A DNA stretch of 58,187 nt from Candidatus Omnitrophota bacterium (GCA_040755155.1 JBFMBP010000149.1:1-58187), one strand, 5' to 3'. Shown: positions 34,237 to 44,233, counted from the stretch's first letter. Notes: generated by a model from the letters alone, not told the origin. Numbers and translations: made by a program.

Positions 34237-36951
34237 CTACCACTGAATCTCGTTCTCATGCGATTCGCCGCCGTCATCCAGCAAGCGTCCGAGGAAACGG
34301 GCAGCCTTCTGGCTCCCGAATTCCAGGGAGAGGTTGATGCCGATGCTGCCTTGATGGACGGTGACGCCCCAATCGCTTCCCGTTTTCATCTTGAAGCCGA
34401 TCTTTCCCGTATTCTTGTCCACATAAACGAATGGATTCTTAATCCAACCGTTAAGATCGGACGCCTTCGAGAGCCATTCGTATTGGCCGGTCAGCCGATT
34501 TTTGATTTGGAGTTGGTTTTCCAGCGGCGGAGAGTTTTTCCCTTTTTCGAAAATTCGGGAAAAGCCGTCTCCGCGCGGCGGTTGTCCTATGTTGATAGGA
34601 ACTCCTCCCATTCCATACCTCGCATTGCCAGGAAGGACGTTGCCGAAAAACATTTGGCGGTAGTTCGCCGCAATGTTCAGCGATCGGATTTTCGCGTCTT
34701 TCATGGGGATGGGGGCGACCATATGCCACTCTTTTTCGGCATTGTTTTCGATGCTGATCTGGCTTTGGAAATCGCCGCTAGGAATGGGTCTAAGTTGGTT
34801 GGAGGCTTGGCGCCAGGTCCTGCTCCAGGGAGCGGCTAAGATTTGCCAGGATGATGAAGGAACTTCGACAATACCGTGACTTTTGGAAGATAAAGGCAGA
34901 ATGACGCAAAGAAGGGAATCGCCTTGGGGAACGATTTCGTCCTCGTTGATTTTGAACGGAAAGATGGAGCGCCCCATTTCCGCCGCCAAGACGGCGAAAG
35001 GTTCCGTTGGATAGAATTCGAAAAACGAAGCGGCGTAGAAACGCTTCAATTGGTCGTTGAGAAAGCGATCGAAGGAAATACTTTGGTTCGGTGAGTAGCC
35101 GCGCCGCTGGACGGCGTAGATCATATTGCGGTTGGCGAGTTCGTTTTGGGGTAGAAAATTCATGCCGCCGCCCGCTTTTTCTACGTCGATCGATTCTCCA
35201 TCCGCCAGGTCGGCGAAAGAAAAGAAATTATTTTTCGTAAAAAGCGCGGGGCGGCGCAGAACGGCGCCCGTGCGGTTGGTAATAATGCCCAAGACGCGGC
35301 TGCCGTCCCATTCCAGATTCGCCGTAACGCCCTGGCCGATTTCCGCCGTTTGCGTTGTTTTGATCTGGCGCGACGACCAGTGATAGATGAGGAAATCCTC
35401 TACATTCGGTCCGTTCTCGTCATAGAGAATATGAAGTGAGTCTCCAGAAGTTTTACTCTCAGCCGGGAATTGCATAGACGAATAGTTGGGATTCTGGGGA
35501 AACGCGATGGGATGGTCGAATGCGAGGGAATACCACTGACGGACGGGCGAATAGATGGAACTGAAGGCATAGGAAGGAGCGACGGAGGCGCCGGGATAGG
35601 TTTCCACGACGCCGATTTCGTTGACGGCGATGCGGCTTTGTTGGCGCAGAGCGCCGATGTAATAAACGCCCACGGCGAATAAGACGGCCCAGACGGGAAC
35701 GGTAAGCCATGCCCATTCCAAACGGCCGATTTTCTTGAAAACGAAATAATTGATGGGGACGACGAGAAGGATATAGCATCCCAGATAGAGAGCGATAAAC
35801 CACGTGCTGGGCAGCTCCGCTTGAAAAGCCCATTTAAGAAAACCGCCGATATCCGGCTCGATATTGCCGATAACCTTGGATGTGATTGCGGGAAGCGGTT
35901 CCGTGAGGAAATCGGCGAAGACTTCGCGTTGAGCTTCGTCGTCGAAAATGGGATTGACGAGCGAAACGGCGGAGAAAACGATGCGGCCCGCTCCCCATTT
36001 CCGTTCTACCAATAACGGCGATCCGTCCGCCTCGATGAAAACCTCGATTTGGGGATCGTCGATCAAATCGCCCTCGGCGGCGATCGATTTCGTTTTCAAA
36101 ACCGGATGGACGGCGCCGTCCTTGACCTGAAGCGGGGTTCCGGCCTCCAGAACCTTCGAACCGGTCATGGTTATAGGAACGAAGAGTTTGAAGGCGGAAT
36201 CGCCGAGGCGCTGCCAGTTCTCTCCCGCCGCCAAAATGAGCGTCCCGCCCATTTGAATCCATTCTTCCAGGGCTTTCTGTTGAACCGAATTGAGAGCCGC
36301 GTCCGGTCCCCCATCCCAGAGAAGGGCGTCGATATTGCGGTAAGCGATCCAATACCGGGGAAGATAAGCTGGAGCCGTGTAGACGACGCGGCGGAAACGA
36401 TCGACGTCCAATTCGGGGCGATGGGCCAGGCTGTCGTGGGTTCCCCGTTCGGCGCTCATCACGGCGACGACGCGGTCGGTTTCGCTGTAAACGGCGCTGA
36501 CGGTGACCAGCGCGAGGGGAATCTGCATACGGCTGGTCAAAATGGAGAATTCCAACTCGTTGAGGGTTTGTTCGATAAAGACGCATAGGTCGTAAATTTT
36601 CGGCGTTTTGGTGGGCAGATCGACCGGCATACGATAAATGACATCGCCGTCTTTCAACTGTATCAGAAGCTCGCCCTTCATCGGATCGACGTTATTGGTC
36701 AATTCGACGCGGAGAGGCAGCCATGTCTCGTCACGGCGGAAGGGAAGATCGGGATCGAAGCCGGCGTAGATTTTCGCCGAGACCAATTCTTCTTGATCGG
36801 CGGGCGGCCCGAATCCAGCGCAGGAAAGCAGAAAAAGAGGGGCGATAAAAAGCATACCCCTCAAGACGCAGGAGAAAATCCAGCGTCCGCGATCCCGCCG
36901 GGAATGCGGAATGGAAGAATATAATTTGACTAGAGCGTTAACGGTCGGCAA
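34237..36951 (-). CDS. Large lipoprotein with glutamine amidotransferase-like fold, ABC-associated
   Basis: About 904 residues. The N-terminal hydrophobic stretch ends in a lipobox (FLLSCAGF). There follow a beta-rich domain, a Rossmann-like region (YWIAYRNIDALLWDGG, then WIQMGGTLILAAG) of the class I glutamine amidotransferase-like fold without an evident catalytic Cys, two to three membrane helices near residues 390-450 (WFIALYLGCYILLVVPINYF), and a long C-terminal soluble part. The start is taken as TTG at 36951, where GGGGGGAGG lies 8 bases before it; ATG 36855 is an alternative. This kind of protein is often encoded with ABC-2 exporters, as here. Substrate unknown. Confidence 0.75.
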   Translation of the reverse strand: MPTVNALVKLYSSIPHSRRDRGRWIFSCVLRGMLFIAPLFLLSCAGFGPPADQEELVSAKIYAGFDPDLPFRRDETWLPLRVELTNNVDPMKGELLIQLKDGDVIYRMPVDLPTKTPKIYDLCVFIEQTLNELEFSILTSRMQIPLALVTVSAVYSETDRVVAVMSAERGTHDSLAHRPELDVDRFRRVVYTAPAYLPRYWIAYRNIDALLWDGGPDAALNSVQQKALEEWIQMGGTLILAAGENWQRLGDSAFKLFVPITMTGSKVLEAGTPLQVKDGAVHPVLKTKSIAAEGDLIDDPQIEVFIEADGSPLLVERKWGAGRIVFSAVSLVNPIFDDEAQREVFADFLTEPLPAITSKVIGNIEPDIGGFLKWAFQAELPSTWFIALYLGCYILLVVPINYFVFKKIGRLEWAWLTVPVWAVLFAVGVYYIGALRQQSRIAVNEIGVVETYPGASVAPSYAFSSIYSPVRQWYSLAFDHPIAFPQNPNYSSMQFPAESKTSGDSLHILYDENGPNVEDFLIYHWSSRQIKTTQTAEIGQGVTANLEWDGSRVLGIITNRTGAVLRRPALFTKNNFFSFADLADGESIDVEKAGGGMNFLPQNELANRNMIYAVQRRGYSPNQSISFDRFLNDQLKRFYAASFFEFYPTEPFAVLAAEMGRSIFPFKINEDEIVPQGDSLLCVILPLSSKSHGIVEVPSSSWQILAAPWSRTWRQASNQLRPIPSGDFQSQISIENNAEKEWHMVAPIPMKDAKIRSLNIAANYRQMFFGNVLPGNARYGMGGVPINIGQPPRGDGFSRIFEKGKNSPPLENQLQIKNRLTGQYEWLSKASDLNGWIKNPFVYVDKNTGKIGFKMKTGSDWGVTVHQGSIGINLSLEFGSQKAARFLGRLLDDGGESHENEIQW

Positions 36952-37137
36952 TCTCTTTTCCTCCCCCCTTGGATTGAAAGCAGTCTCGAAAATCTCCAAC
37001 GGAACGTTATGCGCTGGGGCTTCGCTCCGTTATATTTTTTGGGATATTATTTTTTTCGCCGTTTAATGACATCCTGTTCGCATGTTATATATTATATTTA
37101 TAAAGATAGATCAAACATCCTTGGCTGTCAGGTATCG

Positions 37138-39027
37138 ATGCGTCATTTTTCTTCCATCCTCATTTGGAAAATTGTATATTCGCCCCTGCTGTGGAGAGAA
37201 GTGCGGCGGATATTGAGAAGCAAGAAATCTTTTCTCGCCTTCTTTGCTCTCCTGGCGCTTCTTCTGGTCATTTTTCAACGGAATTGGGATTTCATTCTTC
37301 AGTCTTGGAAATTGGCGCGGGATATATCGCAATCCAATCGATGGCTGTTTTACGGGATAGCGCAGGCTCATCTCTATTTTCTCGCGATCTTCGCGCCTTT
37401 CCTTTTCGCGCCGCTCATCGCGGAAGAACGAGAGCGCGGAACCTTCGAATTGTTGGCGGCGTCTCCCTTGCCGATTTTCCACATCCTCGCCGCGAAGCAG
37501 CTGGCGGGATCGTTTTATTTTCTTTTGCTGCTGGCGGGAACGCTGCCGGTTTTATCGCTGGCTCTTTTCGGGGGCGGCGTTTCCCCGCCGGAGATCGCGA
37601 GAATCTATCTTCTCATCGCCGCCGCGTTTTTCTTCTTCGGGGGTTTGGGCGCGTTTTGTTCCACGTTATCCGATAGAATCAGCCGCGTTTATATCTATAC
37701 CGGATTAGCAGTATTCTTTTTTATTGTCGTTCTTCCCCATCTATTAACGATCATCGTTTTTCTTTATAACGGTTTTTACTTCGGCGTCGATAGTCAATTT
37801 CGCGACGATCCTTTTTTCCAATTTCTGCATCGATGTTTAGAAAATGTCAATCCATTCGCCGCGATGCGGATGGAGTTTTTCCCCGAGAGAACGATGTTGA
37901 GCATAGGCATCCCGGGAACGCCCGTCTCTACCCATGCGGCTTTCTATTTTTATATTGTTTGGAGCGTAAGCATGGCGATCGCGTTCTATGCGTTAGCGTT
38001 GGCGCGCATGAATCGGCTCGCGCGCCTCGATCCCCGGTCGAGAAAAAAGAAGAACCCAAACGCAGCAAAGAAAGGGAAACTGTGGGACTATCTCTCTCGC
38101 GACGTGGCGAACGATCTATCGCAAGCCATCGAACGGCGACGCGATCTGCTGGGCAAGGCGGCGCAGCGGTTTCAATGGTTTTTCCATTATGGAACGTTGA
38201 TCCGGATATCATATATCGGGATCATTTTTTCCTTGTTGACGATTCCGATCTGCACGACGACGTTTTTGTTCCTCATGCCGCTGCTATTGCCGATTCCCTT
38301 CGCCTTGCCGATGGCGGCGTCCGGCGTCAGTTCCGAGAAGGAGCGGGGAACGTGGGAATTGTTGCGGACGACGTTGCTTCCAGCGCGGCATATCGTAGAG
38401 TCGAAGATTCGAATTTATCATCAATACGGCTTGGCTCTGGCGTTGTCCTTTTATGCGCCGGGAATGGTATTCCGCCTTTTTCATCCATTCAACGCTCAAG
38501 ATATCGCCCGCGGCGGGAGCAGCCGCGCCGAAATCCTCCTGCTCTTGGCGATTTATCCCGTCGTGATCTTCCTAGCTTTGAAGGCCATCACGGCGTTTTC
38601 TTTTTTCTGTTCGGCGCGGATGCGCCGATCGCATTGGGCGTTGACGGCCTCTTTGGCTTGTTATCTCTTTATCCTATTCGCATCGCCGGGAATGGAGATC
38701 GTTCCGCATCGCTTGCCTATATCGTATTTCCTCGGAATCAGAATGCTTCCCGGATGGAGCCTTATCGAAGAGAATCGTTTTTTCTCCTGCGCTTGGGCGA
38801 TCGAATCCGTCCTAGGCTTATTGGCTTATGGCGCTGGATTTCTATCGCCGTTGTACGCCGTAAAGAAGATTCTTCCTTCCGCAAATTCCGGTTTCGCGGC
38901 GCCGATATCCGCCATTCCTTTCGCTCAAAATCCTTTTCTTATCCTTTTGATTCAACTCGCCATTTATGGCGTTGTAACGGAATGGCTTTTGAGACGGACG
39001 TCCAGCTCATTGGAAAAACCGGAATAA
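37138..39027 (+). CDS. ABC-2 type permease, double-length
   Basis: About 629 residues with about twelve membrane helices in two halves, each of ABC-2 type, joined by a basic cytoplasmic loop (about 340-400). The first half has PLIAEERERGTFELLAASPLP and the second SSEKERGTWELLRTTLLPA, the EKERG/EERERGT coupling-helix motif of ABC-2 permeases. The start at 37138 is chosen because it aligns with the next permease (SPLLWREVRRILRSKKSFLA against SPLLGRELRVFLRSGKSFLA); an ATG at 37009 is in frame but gives an unmatched leader. Divergent from the lipoprotein gene. The paralogous gene follows 87 bases later. Confidence 0.85.
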   Translation: MRHFSSILIWKIVYSPLLWREVRRILRSKKSFLAFFALLALLLVIFQRNWDFILQSWKLARDISQSNRWLFYGIAQAHLYFLAIFAPFLFAPLIAEERERGTFELLAASPLPIFHILAAKQLAGSFYFLLLLAGTLPVLSLALFGGGVSPPEIARIYLLIAAAFFFFGGLGAFCSTLSDRISRVYIYTGLAVFFFIVVLPHLLTIIVFLYNGFYFGVDSQFRDDPFFQFLHRCLENVNPFAAMRMEFFPERTMLSIGIPGTPVSTHAAFYFYIVWSVSMAIAFYALALARMNRLARLDPRSRKKKNPNAAKKGKLWDYLSRDVANDLSQAIERRRDLLGKAAQRFQWFFHYGTLIRISYIGIIFSLLTIPICTTTFLFLMPLLLPIPFALPMAASGVSSEKERGTWELLRTTLLPARHIVESKIRIYHQYGLALALSFYAPGMVFRLFHPFNAQDIARGGSSRAEILLLLAIYPVVIFLALKAITAFSFFCSARMRRSHWALTASLACYLFILFASPGMEIVPHRLPISYFLGIRMLPGWSLIEENRFFSCAWAIESVLGLLAYGAGFLSPLYAVKKILPSANSGFAAPISAIPFAQNPFLILLIQLAIYGVVTEWLLRRTSSSLEKPE

Positions 39028-39114
39028 GAGTATAATCGAATGGGGGATGGCGCGGCGCATCGAAGCGAATAAATATTCATTCATTGAAGACGCAAAAGAA
39101 ATAAGGATTGTCTA

Positions 39115-40995
39115 TTGAATTTCCATTGGATCGAATTTTTTCGCGCCGTTAAGGAGATCGCCGTCTCGCCTTTGTTGGGACGCGAATTGAGGGTTTTTCT
39201 GCGCAGCGGCAAGTCGTTTCTCGCTCTGCTTCTTTTTCTCCTGGCGTTGCTGGCGGTGGTCAGCCAGAACTGGGCGGCGTTCGTGCGGCATTGGGCGCCG
39301 GGCGGAGATATTGCGGGCGGAGCGCGCGAGTTGTTCTTCGCTTTATCGCAAGGACATCTCTTGTTTCTGATGATCGCTACCCCATTCCTGATGACGCCGC
39401 TGATCGCGGGAGAGCGGGAGCAATCCACCTTGCCTCTCCTGCTTTCCTCTCCGATTTCCGTAATGCATCTCATATTAGCCAAAGGATTGATTCCCCTTTT
39501 GTTCGTGGTTTTGTTGTTGACGGCGGCTATGCCGGTACTGTCGCTAAGTTTTCTCGGCGGCGGCTTGTCCGGAATGGATCTGCTGCGGGTTTATTTGATC
39601 TTGTTGTCGGCTGCTTTGAGCTACGGCAGTTTAGGATTCTTTTGTTCCACTTTGCGGACGCGCATTTATGAAGTGTACTTTTTGGCGGCGCTCCTGGTTT
39701 TGTTCTACGGCTTCCTTCTGCCGTTTCACGGAACGATATGGCATTACCTCGGAACCATGAAATGGGAAGGCGTGAGCGTATTCAATCACGGCTTTCACTA
39801 TTTGAGTCCCTACGCCGCGTTGCGGGAAGAGATCGCCGCTTCGCGGTCGAAGGGCGGCGGCGGCTTTACCATCTCTTTCGTCAATTTGGCGCCTTTTTTT
39901 TCGAGCGGCGCGCCGCCAACGATCCAGCTGCATCCAGGCCAATTGTTTCATCTGGCGCTATCCGGATGCGCCAGCCTGTTGTTTTTCTTTCTATCCGCCT
40001 GGCGCATAAATCGGATCGCCTTGGGAGAAGAGACGGCGGCCTGGGCCGAAGAAGAATGGGAAGAAGAGGAGGGGGAAAGCCGTTTGCGGGATTACGACGT
40101 TATCCTTCATGGCGCCTCGGAGGAAAAGAATCCCGGTCTGTTTCTGGAGAGGAAGGCGCAATGGTTCGCCAGAGCATCGATGCTGCTGCGGCTGTTTTAT
40201 ATATCGTTGATGATTTCCATTTTGGCGCTGCCGTTGTCATCGTTTCAAGGTTCCTGGTTGTTCCTTTCCCTTCCCTTCATGGCGGCGGCGCTATTCACTC
40301 TGCCGCTGGCGGCCACGAGCATCAGCGGCGACCGGGAACGGGAAACGCTCGATCTGTTGCGTACTTCGCTGTTGACTACAGAACAAATCGTATGGGCGAA
40401 GTTCGTAACCAATCTTCAATATAGCTTCATCGTCGCCATCGCCCTCTATGCGCCGGGAATGCTGGCGCAACTCGTTTGCGGCTGGTTTTTCGAATTGGAA
40501 GTCGACCTGGCGAACGACGCGGCGAATGCGTTGGCCATCGTATGGTGTCCGATCCTTCTTTTTTGCGCCTTGTCAGTTTATACCTCCTTAGGATTATATT
40601 GTTCGGCCCGTTTCCGCCGGACGAACCGCGCGTTGATCGTATCCGGCGCGGCGATTTTCACGACCTTGATTTTGCCGTTTTTGTTGCCGGACGCGGGATC
40701 TTTCGCTTTGCGGAGTTTTTCGACATGGGCGCTTCTGGGATTTTCTTTTTTGAGTCCGCTGGCGGGAGTTTCCATTGTGTTTCCCGAAGGAAGCATCAAT
40801 ATGCCCGGCATCGCCGAATGGGCGAATGGCGTTTTGAATCGAATCTGCCTCGACCTCTTTCCGGCGGCGGGGAATGGTCTATCGGCGGGGCCTTATGCAG
40901 GATATTTTTTTGCGGCGGCGCAAGGGATATTATGTTTGGGGCTGTGCTGCAGCCTGTTGCGAGGGACGATTCGCGCGATGGAGAACAAGGATTAG
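39115..40995 (+). CDS. ABC-2 type permease, double-length paralogue
   Basis: 626 residues with the same two-half layout as the preceding gene: GEREQSTLPLLLSSPIS in the first half and GDRERETLDLLRTSLLTTEQI in the second are the coupling-helix motifs, and an acidic loop (EEEWEEEEGESRL) joins the halves. It starts at TTG (39115) with AAGGA about 8 bases before it. The two paralogues probably form a heterodimeric channel driven by the ATPase at 33102. An exported lipid, polysaccharide or peptide is possible. Confidence 0.85.
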   Translation: MNFHWIEFFRAVKEIAVSPLLGRELRVFLRSGKSFLALLLFLLALLAVVSQNWAAFVRHWAPGGDIAGGARELFFALSQGHLLFLMIATPFLMTPLIAGEREQSTLPLLLSSPISVMHLILAKGLIPLLFVVLLLTAAMPVLSLSFLGGGLSGMDLLRVYLILLSAALSYGSLGFFCSTLRTRIYEVYFLAALLVLFYGFLLPFHGTIWHYLGTMKWEGVSVFNHGFHYLSPYAALREEIAASRSKGGGGFTISFVNLAPFFSSGAPPTIQLHPGQLFHLALSGCASLLFFFLSAWRINRIALGEETAAWAEEEWEEEEGESRLRDYDVILHGASEEKNPGLFLERKAQWFARASMLLRLFYISLMISILALPLSSFQGSWLFLSLPFMAAALFTLPLAATSISGDRERETLDLLRTSLLTTEQIVWAKFVTNLQYSFIVAIALYAPGMLAQLVCGWFFELEVDLANDAANALAIVWCPILLFCALSVYTSLGLYCSARFRRTNRALIVSGAAIFTTLILPFLLPDAGSFALRSFSTWALLGFSFLSPLAGVSIVFPEGSINMPGIAEWANGVLNRICLDLFPAAGNGLSAGPYAGYFFAAAQGILCLGLCCSLLRGTIRAMENKD

Positions 40996-41049
40996 CCTTC
41001 TCATGCGCTCCTTCTCAATTCCTTCAAGAAGTGATAATGTTAAAGGGAT

Positions 41050-41697
41050 ATGGCTGGAAAGATGGAACCCTTTTATCGCATTCAATGGCATTTGTTAAGG
41101 CTGGTTGCTCGAGTCTACTTTCGGTTCGCCATCCGCGGAGAAGAAAATGTGCCTCCAACGGGAGCGGTTCTATTCGCGGTTAACCATAACAGTTTTCTTG
41201 ACCCGCCCATCGTCGCCATCGGGCTTCCCCGGCAAGCGGCTTTCCTCGCCAAAGAGGAGATGTTCAAATTCCCTCTCTTCCGATGGTGGTTTCGGAGCGT
41301 AGGCGTATATCCGGTTGGCCGCCATCGAGGCGACGCGAAAGCCGTAAAATTGGCTGTGCGCTTGCTGAAGGAAGGAAATGGGCTGGCATTGTTTCCGGAA
41401 GGAACGCGAAGTTTGGACGGGAATCTGCTGCCTTTCGAGAACGGCCTCTCGTGGCTTTCATTGAAATTGGATGCGCCTATCGTTCCGATCTATCTCGACG
41501 GGACATTTAATGCGATGCCGAAAGGGAATTGGTTTCCACGGCCCTATCGGATTGTAATGACGATCGGGAAGCCTATCGCTCCGCAAGAGAAAAAGAACAT
41601 TGACGATTTCGACGAGGCCTTAAATAAATTGACGGAGCGGCTGAAAAACGAAATCGAAAGCATGAAAATCGAATTCAAGAGAAAAACAGGAAGTTGA
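41050..41697 (+). CDS. PlsC-type lysophospholipid acyltransferase
   Basis: 215 residues. Acyltransferase motif I NHNSFLD (His46, Asp51) and motif III FPEGTRS (115-121), with an N-terminal hydrophobic segment. It transfers an acyl chain to 1-acyl-glycerol-3-phosphate or a related lysophospholipid at the inner membrane. The family is broad, so plsC itself is not claimed. It starts 54 bases after the ABC permease. AAAGGG is only 2 bases before the ATG at 41050, so the ATG at 41062 (MEPFYRIQWH) may be used instead. Confidence 0.9.
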   Translation: MAGKMEPFYRIQWHLLRLVARVYFRFAIRGEENVPPTGAVLFAVNHNSFLDPPIVAIGLPRQAAFLAKEEMFKFPLFRWWFRSVGVYPVGRHRGDAKAVKLAVRLLKEGNGLALFPEGTRSLDGNLLPFENGLSWLSLKLDAPIVPIYLDGTFNAMPKGNWFPRPYRIVMTIGKPIAPQEKKNIDDFDEALNKLTERLKNEIESMKIEFKRKTGS

Positions 41698-41727
41698 AAA
41701 ATCCTTTAACTTCCCGTTGAGAGAGAC

Positions 41728-41755
41728 TTAACACGATTTAAATTTCTTGTAGAAT
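41728..41755 (+). promoter_or_regulatory. Likely sigma-70-type promoter for rpsA
   Basis: TTAACA (41728-41733) and TAGAAT (41750-41755), each one mismatch from consensus, are separated by 16 bases. The leader to the ATG at 41863 would be about 100 bases, with GGAGGAG near 41850. A long leader fits with S1 regulating its own translation, though that is inference. Confidence 0.55.
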
Positions 41756-41862
41756 CCGTTGGGCGTTTTTGTTACGGATCGAAAGAAAATAAATCGAGCC
41801 GACAAAATCGGAATGGATGACTATAATTATCCTCAACACCTAAACCGGAGGAGTTGAAGTAG

Positions 41863-44151
41863 ATGTTGGATCGCGAACGAGTGCAAGCGGATGTTAAATC
41901 CGCCCATGACCATGCTATATCGGAAAGCCGCAACGCCGCTGCCAGCGTTGAAACTCCCGATTACAACGAAGACATCGACATGGACATGGCTATGTTAATG
42001 GAAGAATCGATGTCTTCCGAAATTGAATCCGGCCAGATTGTGACCGGATCCGTGCTGAAAGTAACATCCGAAGATGTTGTCGTGGATATCGGATCGAAAT
42101 CCGAAGGGGTGATCCCGCTTCGAGAATTTCTGGAAGATGGCAAAGACCCGAACGTCTTTGTCGGCATGGATGTGGACGTCATGGTCATCAGCCGGGAAGG
42201 GCGGGACGGATTGCCGATTCTCTCCCGGCAGAAGGCGAAAGAGCGGAAAGCGCGGGATATGGTGCGCGACGCCTTCAAGGATGGAACCTCCGTCCGTTGC
42301 GTAGTGCGCTCCATCCTGCGGGGCGGCTTCCAGGTCGATGTGGACGGCCTGCGCGGCTTTATCCCCTTCTCGCAAATGGGGCCGGGAGCGCGGACGCCTG
42401 AAGATCAAAAGGCGTTGATCGGGCAAACCATCGAGGCCAAAATCCTGGAAATGCGCAGAAAACGGGACTTGATTCTCTCCCAGCGCCAATACATCGAAGA
42501 GCGCCGCGAAGCGCTGCGCCAGGAAACGATGGAATCGCTCCAGACGGGGAATTGGGTGCGGGGCATCGTGAAAAATCTTACCGATTTCGGCGCGTTTGTG
42601 GATCTGGGCGGCGTGGACGGGTTGTTGCACGTCAACGACATGTCCTGGGGACACGTCAATCATCCCCGCGAAGTAGTCGGCGTAGGAAACGAGATCGAGG
42701 TCATGGTCCTCAATATGGAGGGCGAAAGAATCTCTCTAGGCCTCAAACAGAAATATCCCGACCCCTGGCTGCGCGTACAGGAAAAATTCCCGCCGGCAAC
42801 CGTGCACGGCGGCAAGGTTACCAGTTTGACGAAATATGGGGCTTTCGTCGGTCTGGAAGAGGGCGTCGAAGGATTGATTCATATTTCCGAAATGTCCTGG
42901 ACCAAACGGGTGAATCACCCCTCCGAAATCTTAAAACAAGGCGAAGAAGTGCGCGTGAAAGTGCTAAGCATCGATATGGAGCGCAAGCGCATTTCCCTCA
43001 GTTTGCGCCAAACGACAGTCGATCCGTGGACGCTGGCCAAGGCGAACTATCCTCCGGGATCGGAGATCGAAGGCGAGGTGACGGGCATGACCGATTTCGG
43101 CGCCTTCGTTCGCTTGCCGGAAGGCGTGGACGGCATGATCCACGTATCCGACCTTTCCTGGGGCGAAAAGATCAATCATCCCAAGCAGGTTTTGAAAAAA
43201 GGCGAGAAGATTCGAGTCAAAGTTCTGGAGATCGATCCCTTGCAACAGCGGATATCTTTGGGTCTGAAGCAGTTGGAACCCGATCCCTGGAACGCCGCCG
43301 CCAAGAAGTACAAAGTGGGAACCGCCGTAGAAGTCAAAGTAACCCGCATGACCGAATTCGGCGCTTTCGTCGAACTCGAACAGGGGATGGAAGGATTAGC
43401 GCATTCCTCGACGCTGGTTACGGAAAAGGGACAACGTCCTGAAGATGTTCTCCGAGTCGGCGACATCGTCGTCATGAAGATCGTCAAATTCGATAAAGAG
43501 AATCGTAAAATCAGTCTGTCGCTGAAGGACTTCATCAAAGAACAAGAAGCCGAAGAAGTAAAGAAATACTTGACTTCGGAATCCGGCGGCAACGCCACGC
43601 TCGGCGAATTGCTGGGCGAGCAGATGCACCGCTTGATGCAGAAGAAAAAACAAGCGGCGGCGGAAGCGGATATGCCAAGAGCCGAAGAACCGCCCATTGT
43701 AGAAGCATCGCCGGAGGCGCAAGAACCAGCAGCGATTGAGCCGGAAATGCCAGTCCAACCGCAAGAACCAGCAGCGATTGAACCGGAAATGCCAGTCCAA
43801 CCGCAAGAATCAGCAGCGATTGAGCCGGAAATGCCAGTCCAACCGCAAGAACCAGCAGCGATTGAGCCGGAAATGTCAGTCCAACCGCAAGAACCAGCAA
43901 CGATTGAGCCGGAAATGTCAGTCCAACCGGAAGAACCAGCAGCGATTGAGCCGGAAATGTCAGTCCAACCGCAAGAACCGGCTGCGGTTGAACCGGAAAT
44001 CCAAATAACGCCGGAAGAACCAACGGCATTGGAATCGATGGAAGAACCCGCTCCTTCCGAACCAATGGAAACGCCTGCCGAAGAGGTGAATGTTTCCGTT
44101 AGCGAAGAGCCGAAAGAAATGGCTTCCGAGGAAGAATTGCGCCAGGAATAA
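41863..44151 (+). CDS. rpsA: Ribosomal protein S1 with repetitive acidic C-terminal tail
   Basis: 762 residues; E. coli S1 has 557. Six S1 RNA-binding domains can be followed, roughly at 55-125, 135-205, 225-295, 310-380, 397-467 and 484-553 (each with GAFV or an equivalent, then GLLHVNDMSW or GLIHISEMSW-like ends). After residue 600 the protein becomes low complexity: seven or so 14-residue repeats of the type EPAAIEPEMPVQPQ (about 622-722), then an acidic end. It brings mRNA to the 30S subunit. GGAGG precedes the ATG. It stands alone between plsC-like and proB genes, with its own promoter and terminator. The repeat tail is unusual. Confidence 0.95.
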   Translation: MLDRERVQADVKSAHDHAISESRNAAASVETPDYNEDIDMDMAMLMEESMSSEIESGQIVTGSVLKVTSEDVVVDIGSKSEGVIPLREFLEDGKDPNVFVGMDVDVMVISREGRDGLPILSRQKAKERKARDMVRDAFKDGTSVRCVVRSILRGGFQVDVDGLRGFIPFSQMGPGARTPEDQKALIGQTIEAKILEMRRKRDLILSQRQYIEERREALRQETMESLQTGNWVRGIVKNLTDFGAFVDLGGVDGLLHVNDMSWGHVNHPREVVGVGNEIEVMVLNMEGERISLGLKQKYPDPWLRVQEKFPPATVHGGKVTSLTKYGAFVGLEEGVEGLIHISEMSWTKRVNHPSEILKQGEEVRVKVLSIDMERKRISLSLRQTTVDPWTLAKANYPPGSEIEGEVTGMTDFGAFVRLPEGVDGMIHVSDLSWGEKINHPKQVLKKGEKIRVKVLEIDPLQQRISLGLKQLEPDPWNAAAKKYKVGTAVEVKVTRMTEFGAFVELEQGMEGLAHSSTLVTEKGQRPEDVLRVGDIVVMKIVKFDKENRKISLSLKDFIKEQEAEEVKKYLTSESGGNATLGELLGEQMHRLMQKKKQAAAEADMPRAEEPPIVEASPEAQEPAAIEPEMPVQPQEPAAIEPEMPVQPQESAAIEPEMPVQPQEPAAIEPEMSVQPQEPATIEPEMSVQPEEPAAIEPEMSVQPQEPAAVEPEIQITPEEPTALESMEEPAPSEPMETPAEEVNVSVSEEPKEMASEEELRQE
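43730..44020 (+). repeat. 42-bp tandem repeats in rpsA
   Basis: Seven or so in-frame copies of a 42-bp unit encoding (E)P-A-A-I-E-P-E-M-P/S-V-Q-P-Q. Neighbouring copies are nearly identical in DNA, with third-position and single-residue differences increasing toward the end, so the array looks recently expanded. Copy number may vary between strains. Confidence 0.9.
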
Positions 44152-44176
44152 TGCTGAAAATATAATATCGCCATCG

Positions 44177-44216
44177 AAGCGGGGATAGTCGAAAACTTTC
44201 CCCGCTTTCTTATTAT
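44177..44216 (+). terminator. Intrinsic terminator after rpsA
   Basis: AAGCGGGGA (44177-44185) pairs with TCCCCGCTT (44199-44207), followed by a T-rich run TTCTTATTATTT. It begins 25 bases after the rpsA stop. Confidence 0.85.
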
Positions 44217-44233
44217 TTCATGTTACGCAATTC

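Noticed and set aside
35834-36586. 250-codon Arg-rich frame on the same strand as the ABC-linked lipoprotein gene but in another frame
   Set aside because: Arg/Gly-rich out-of-frame product of a GC-biased gene, without any start signal or motif.
43176-44174. Open frames antisense to the rpsA tail with repetitive Gly/Ser/Cys/Trp content
   Set aside because: They are a by-product of the 42-bp repeats and of the strong codon bias of rpsA; no start signal or family motif.
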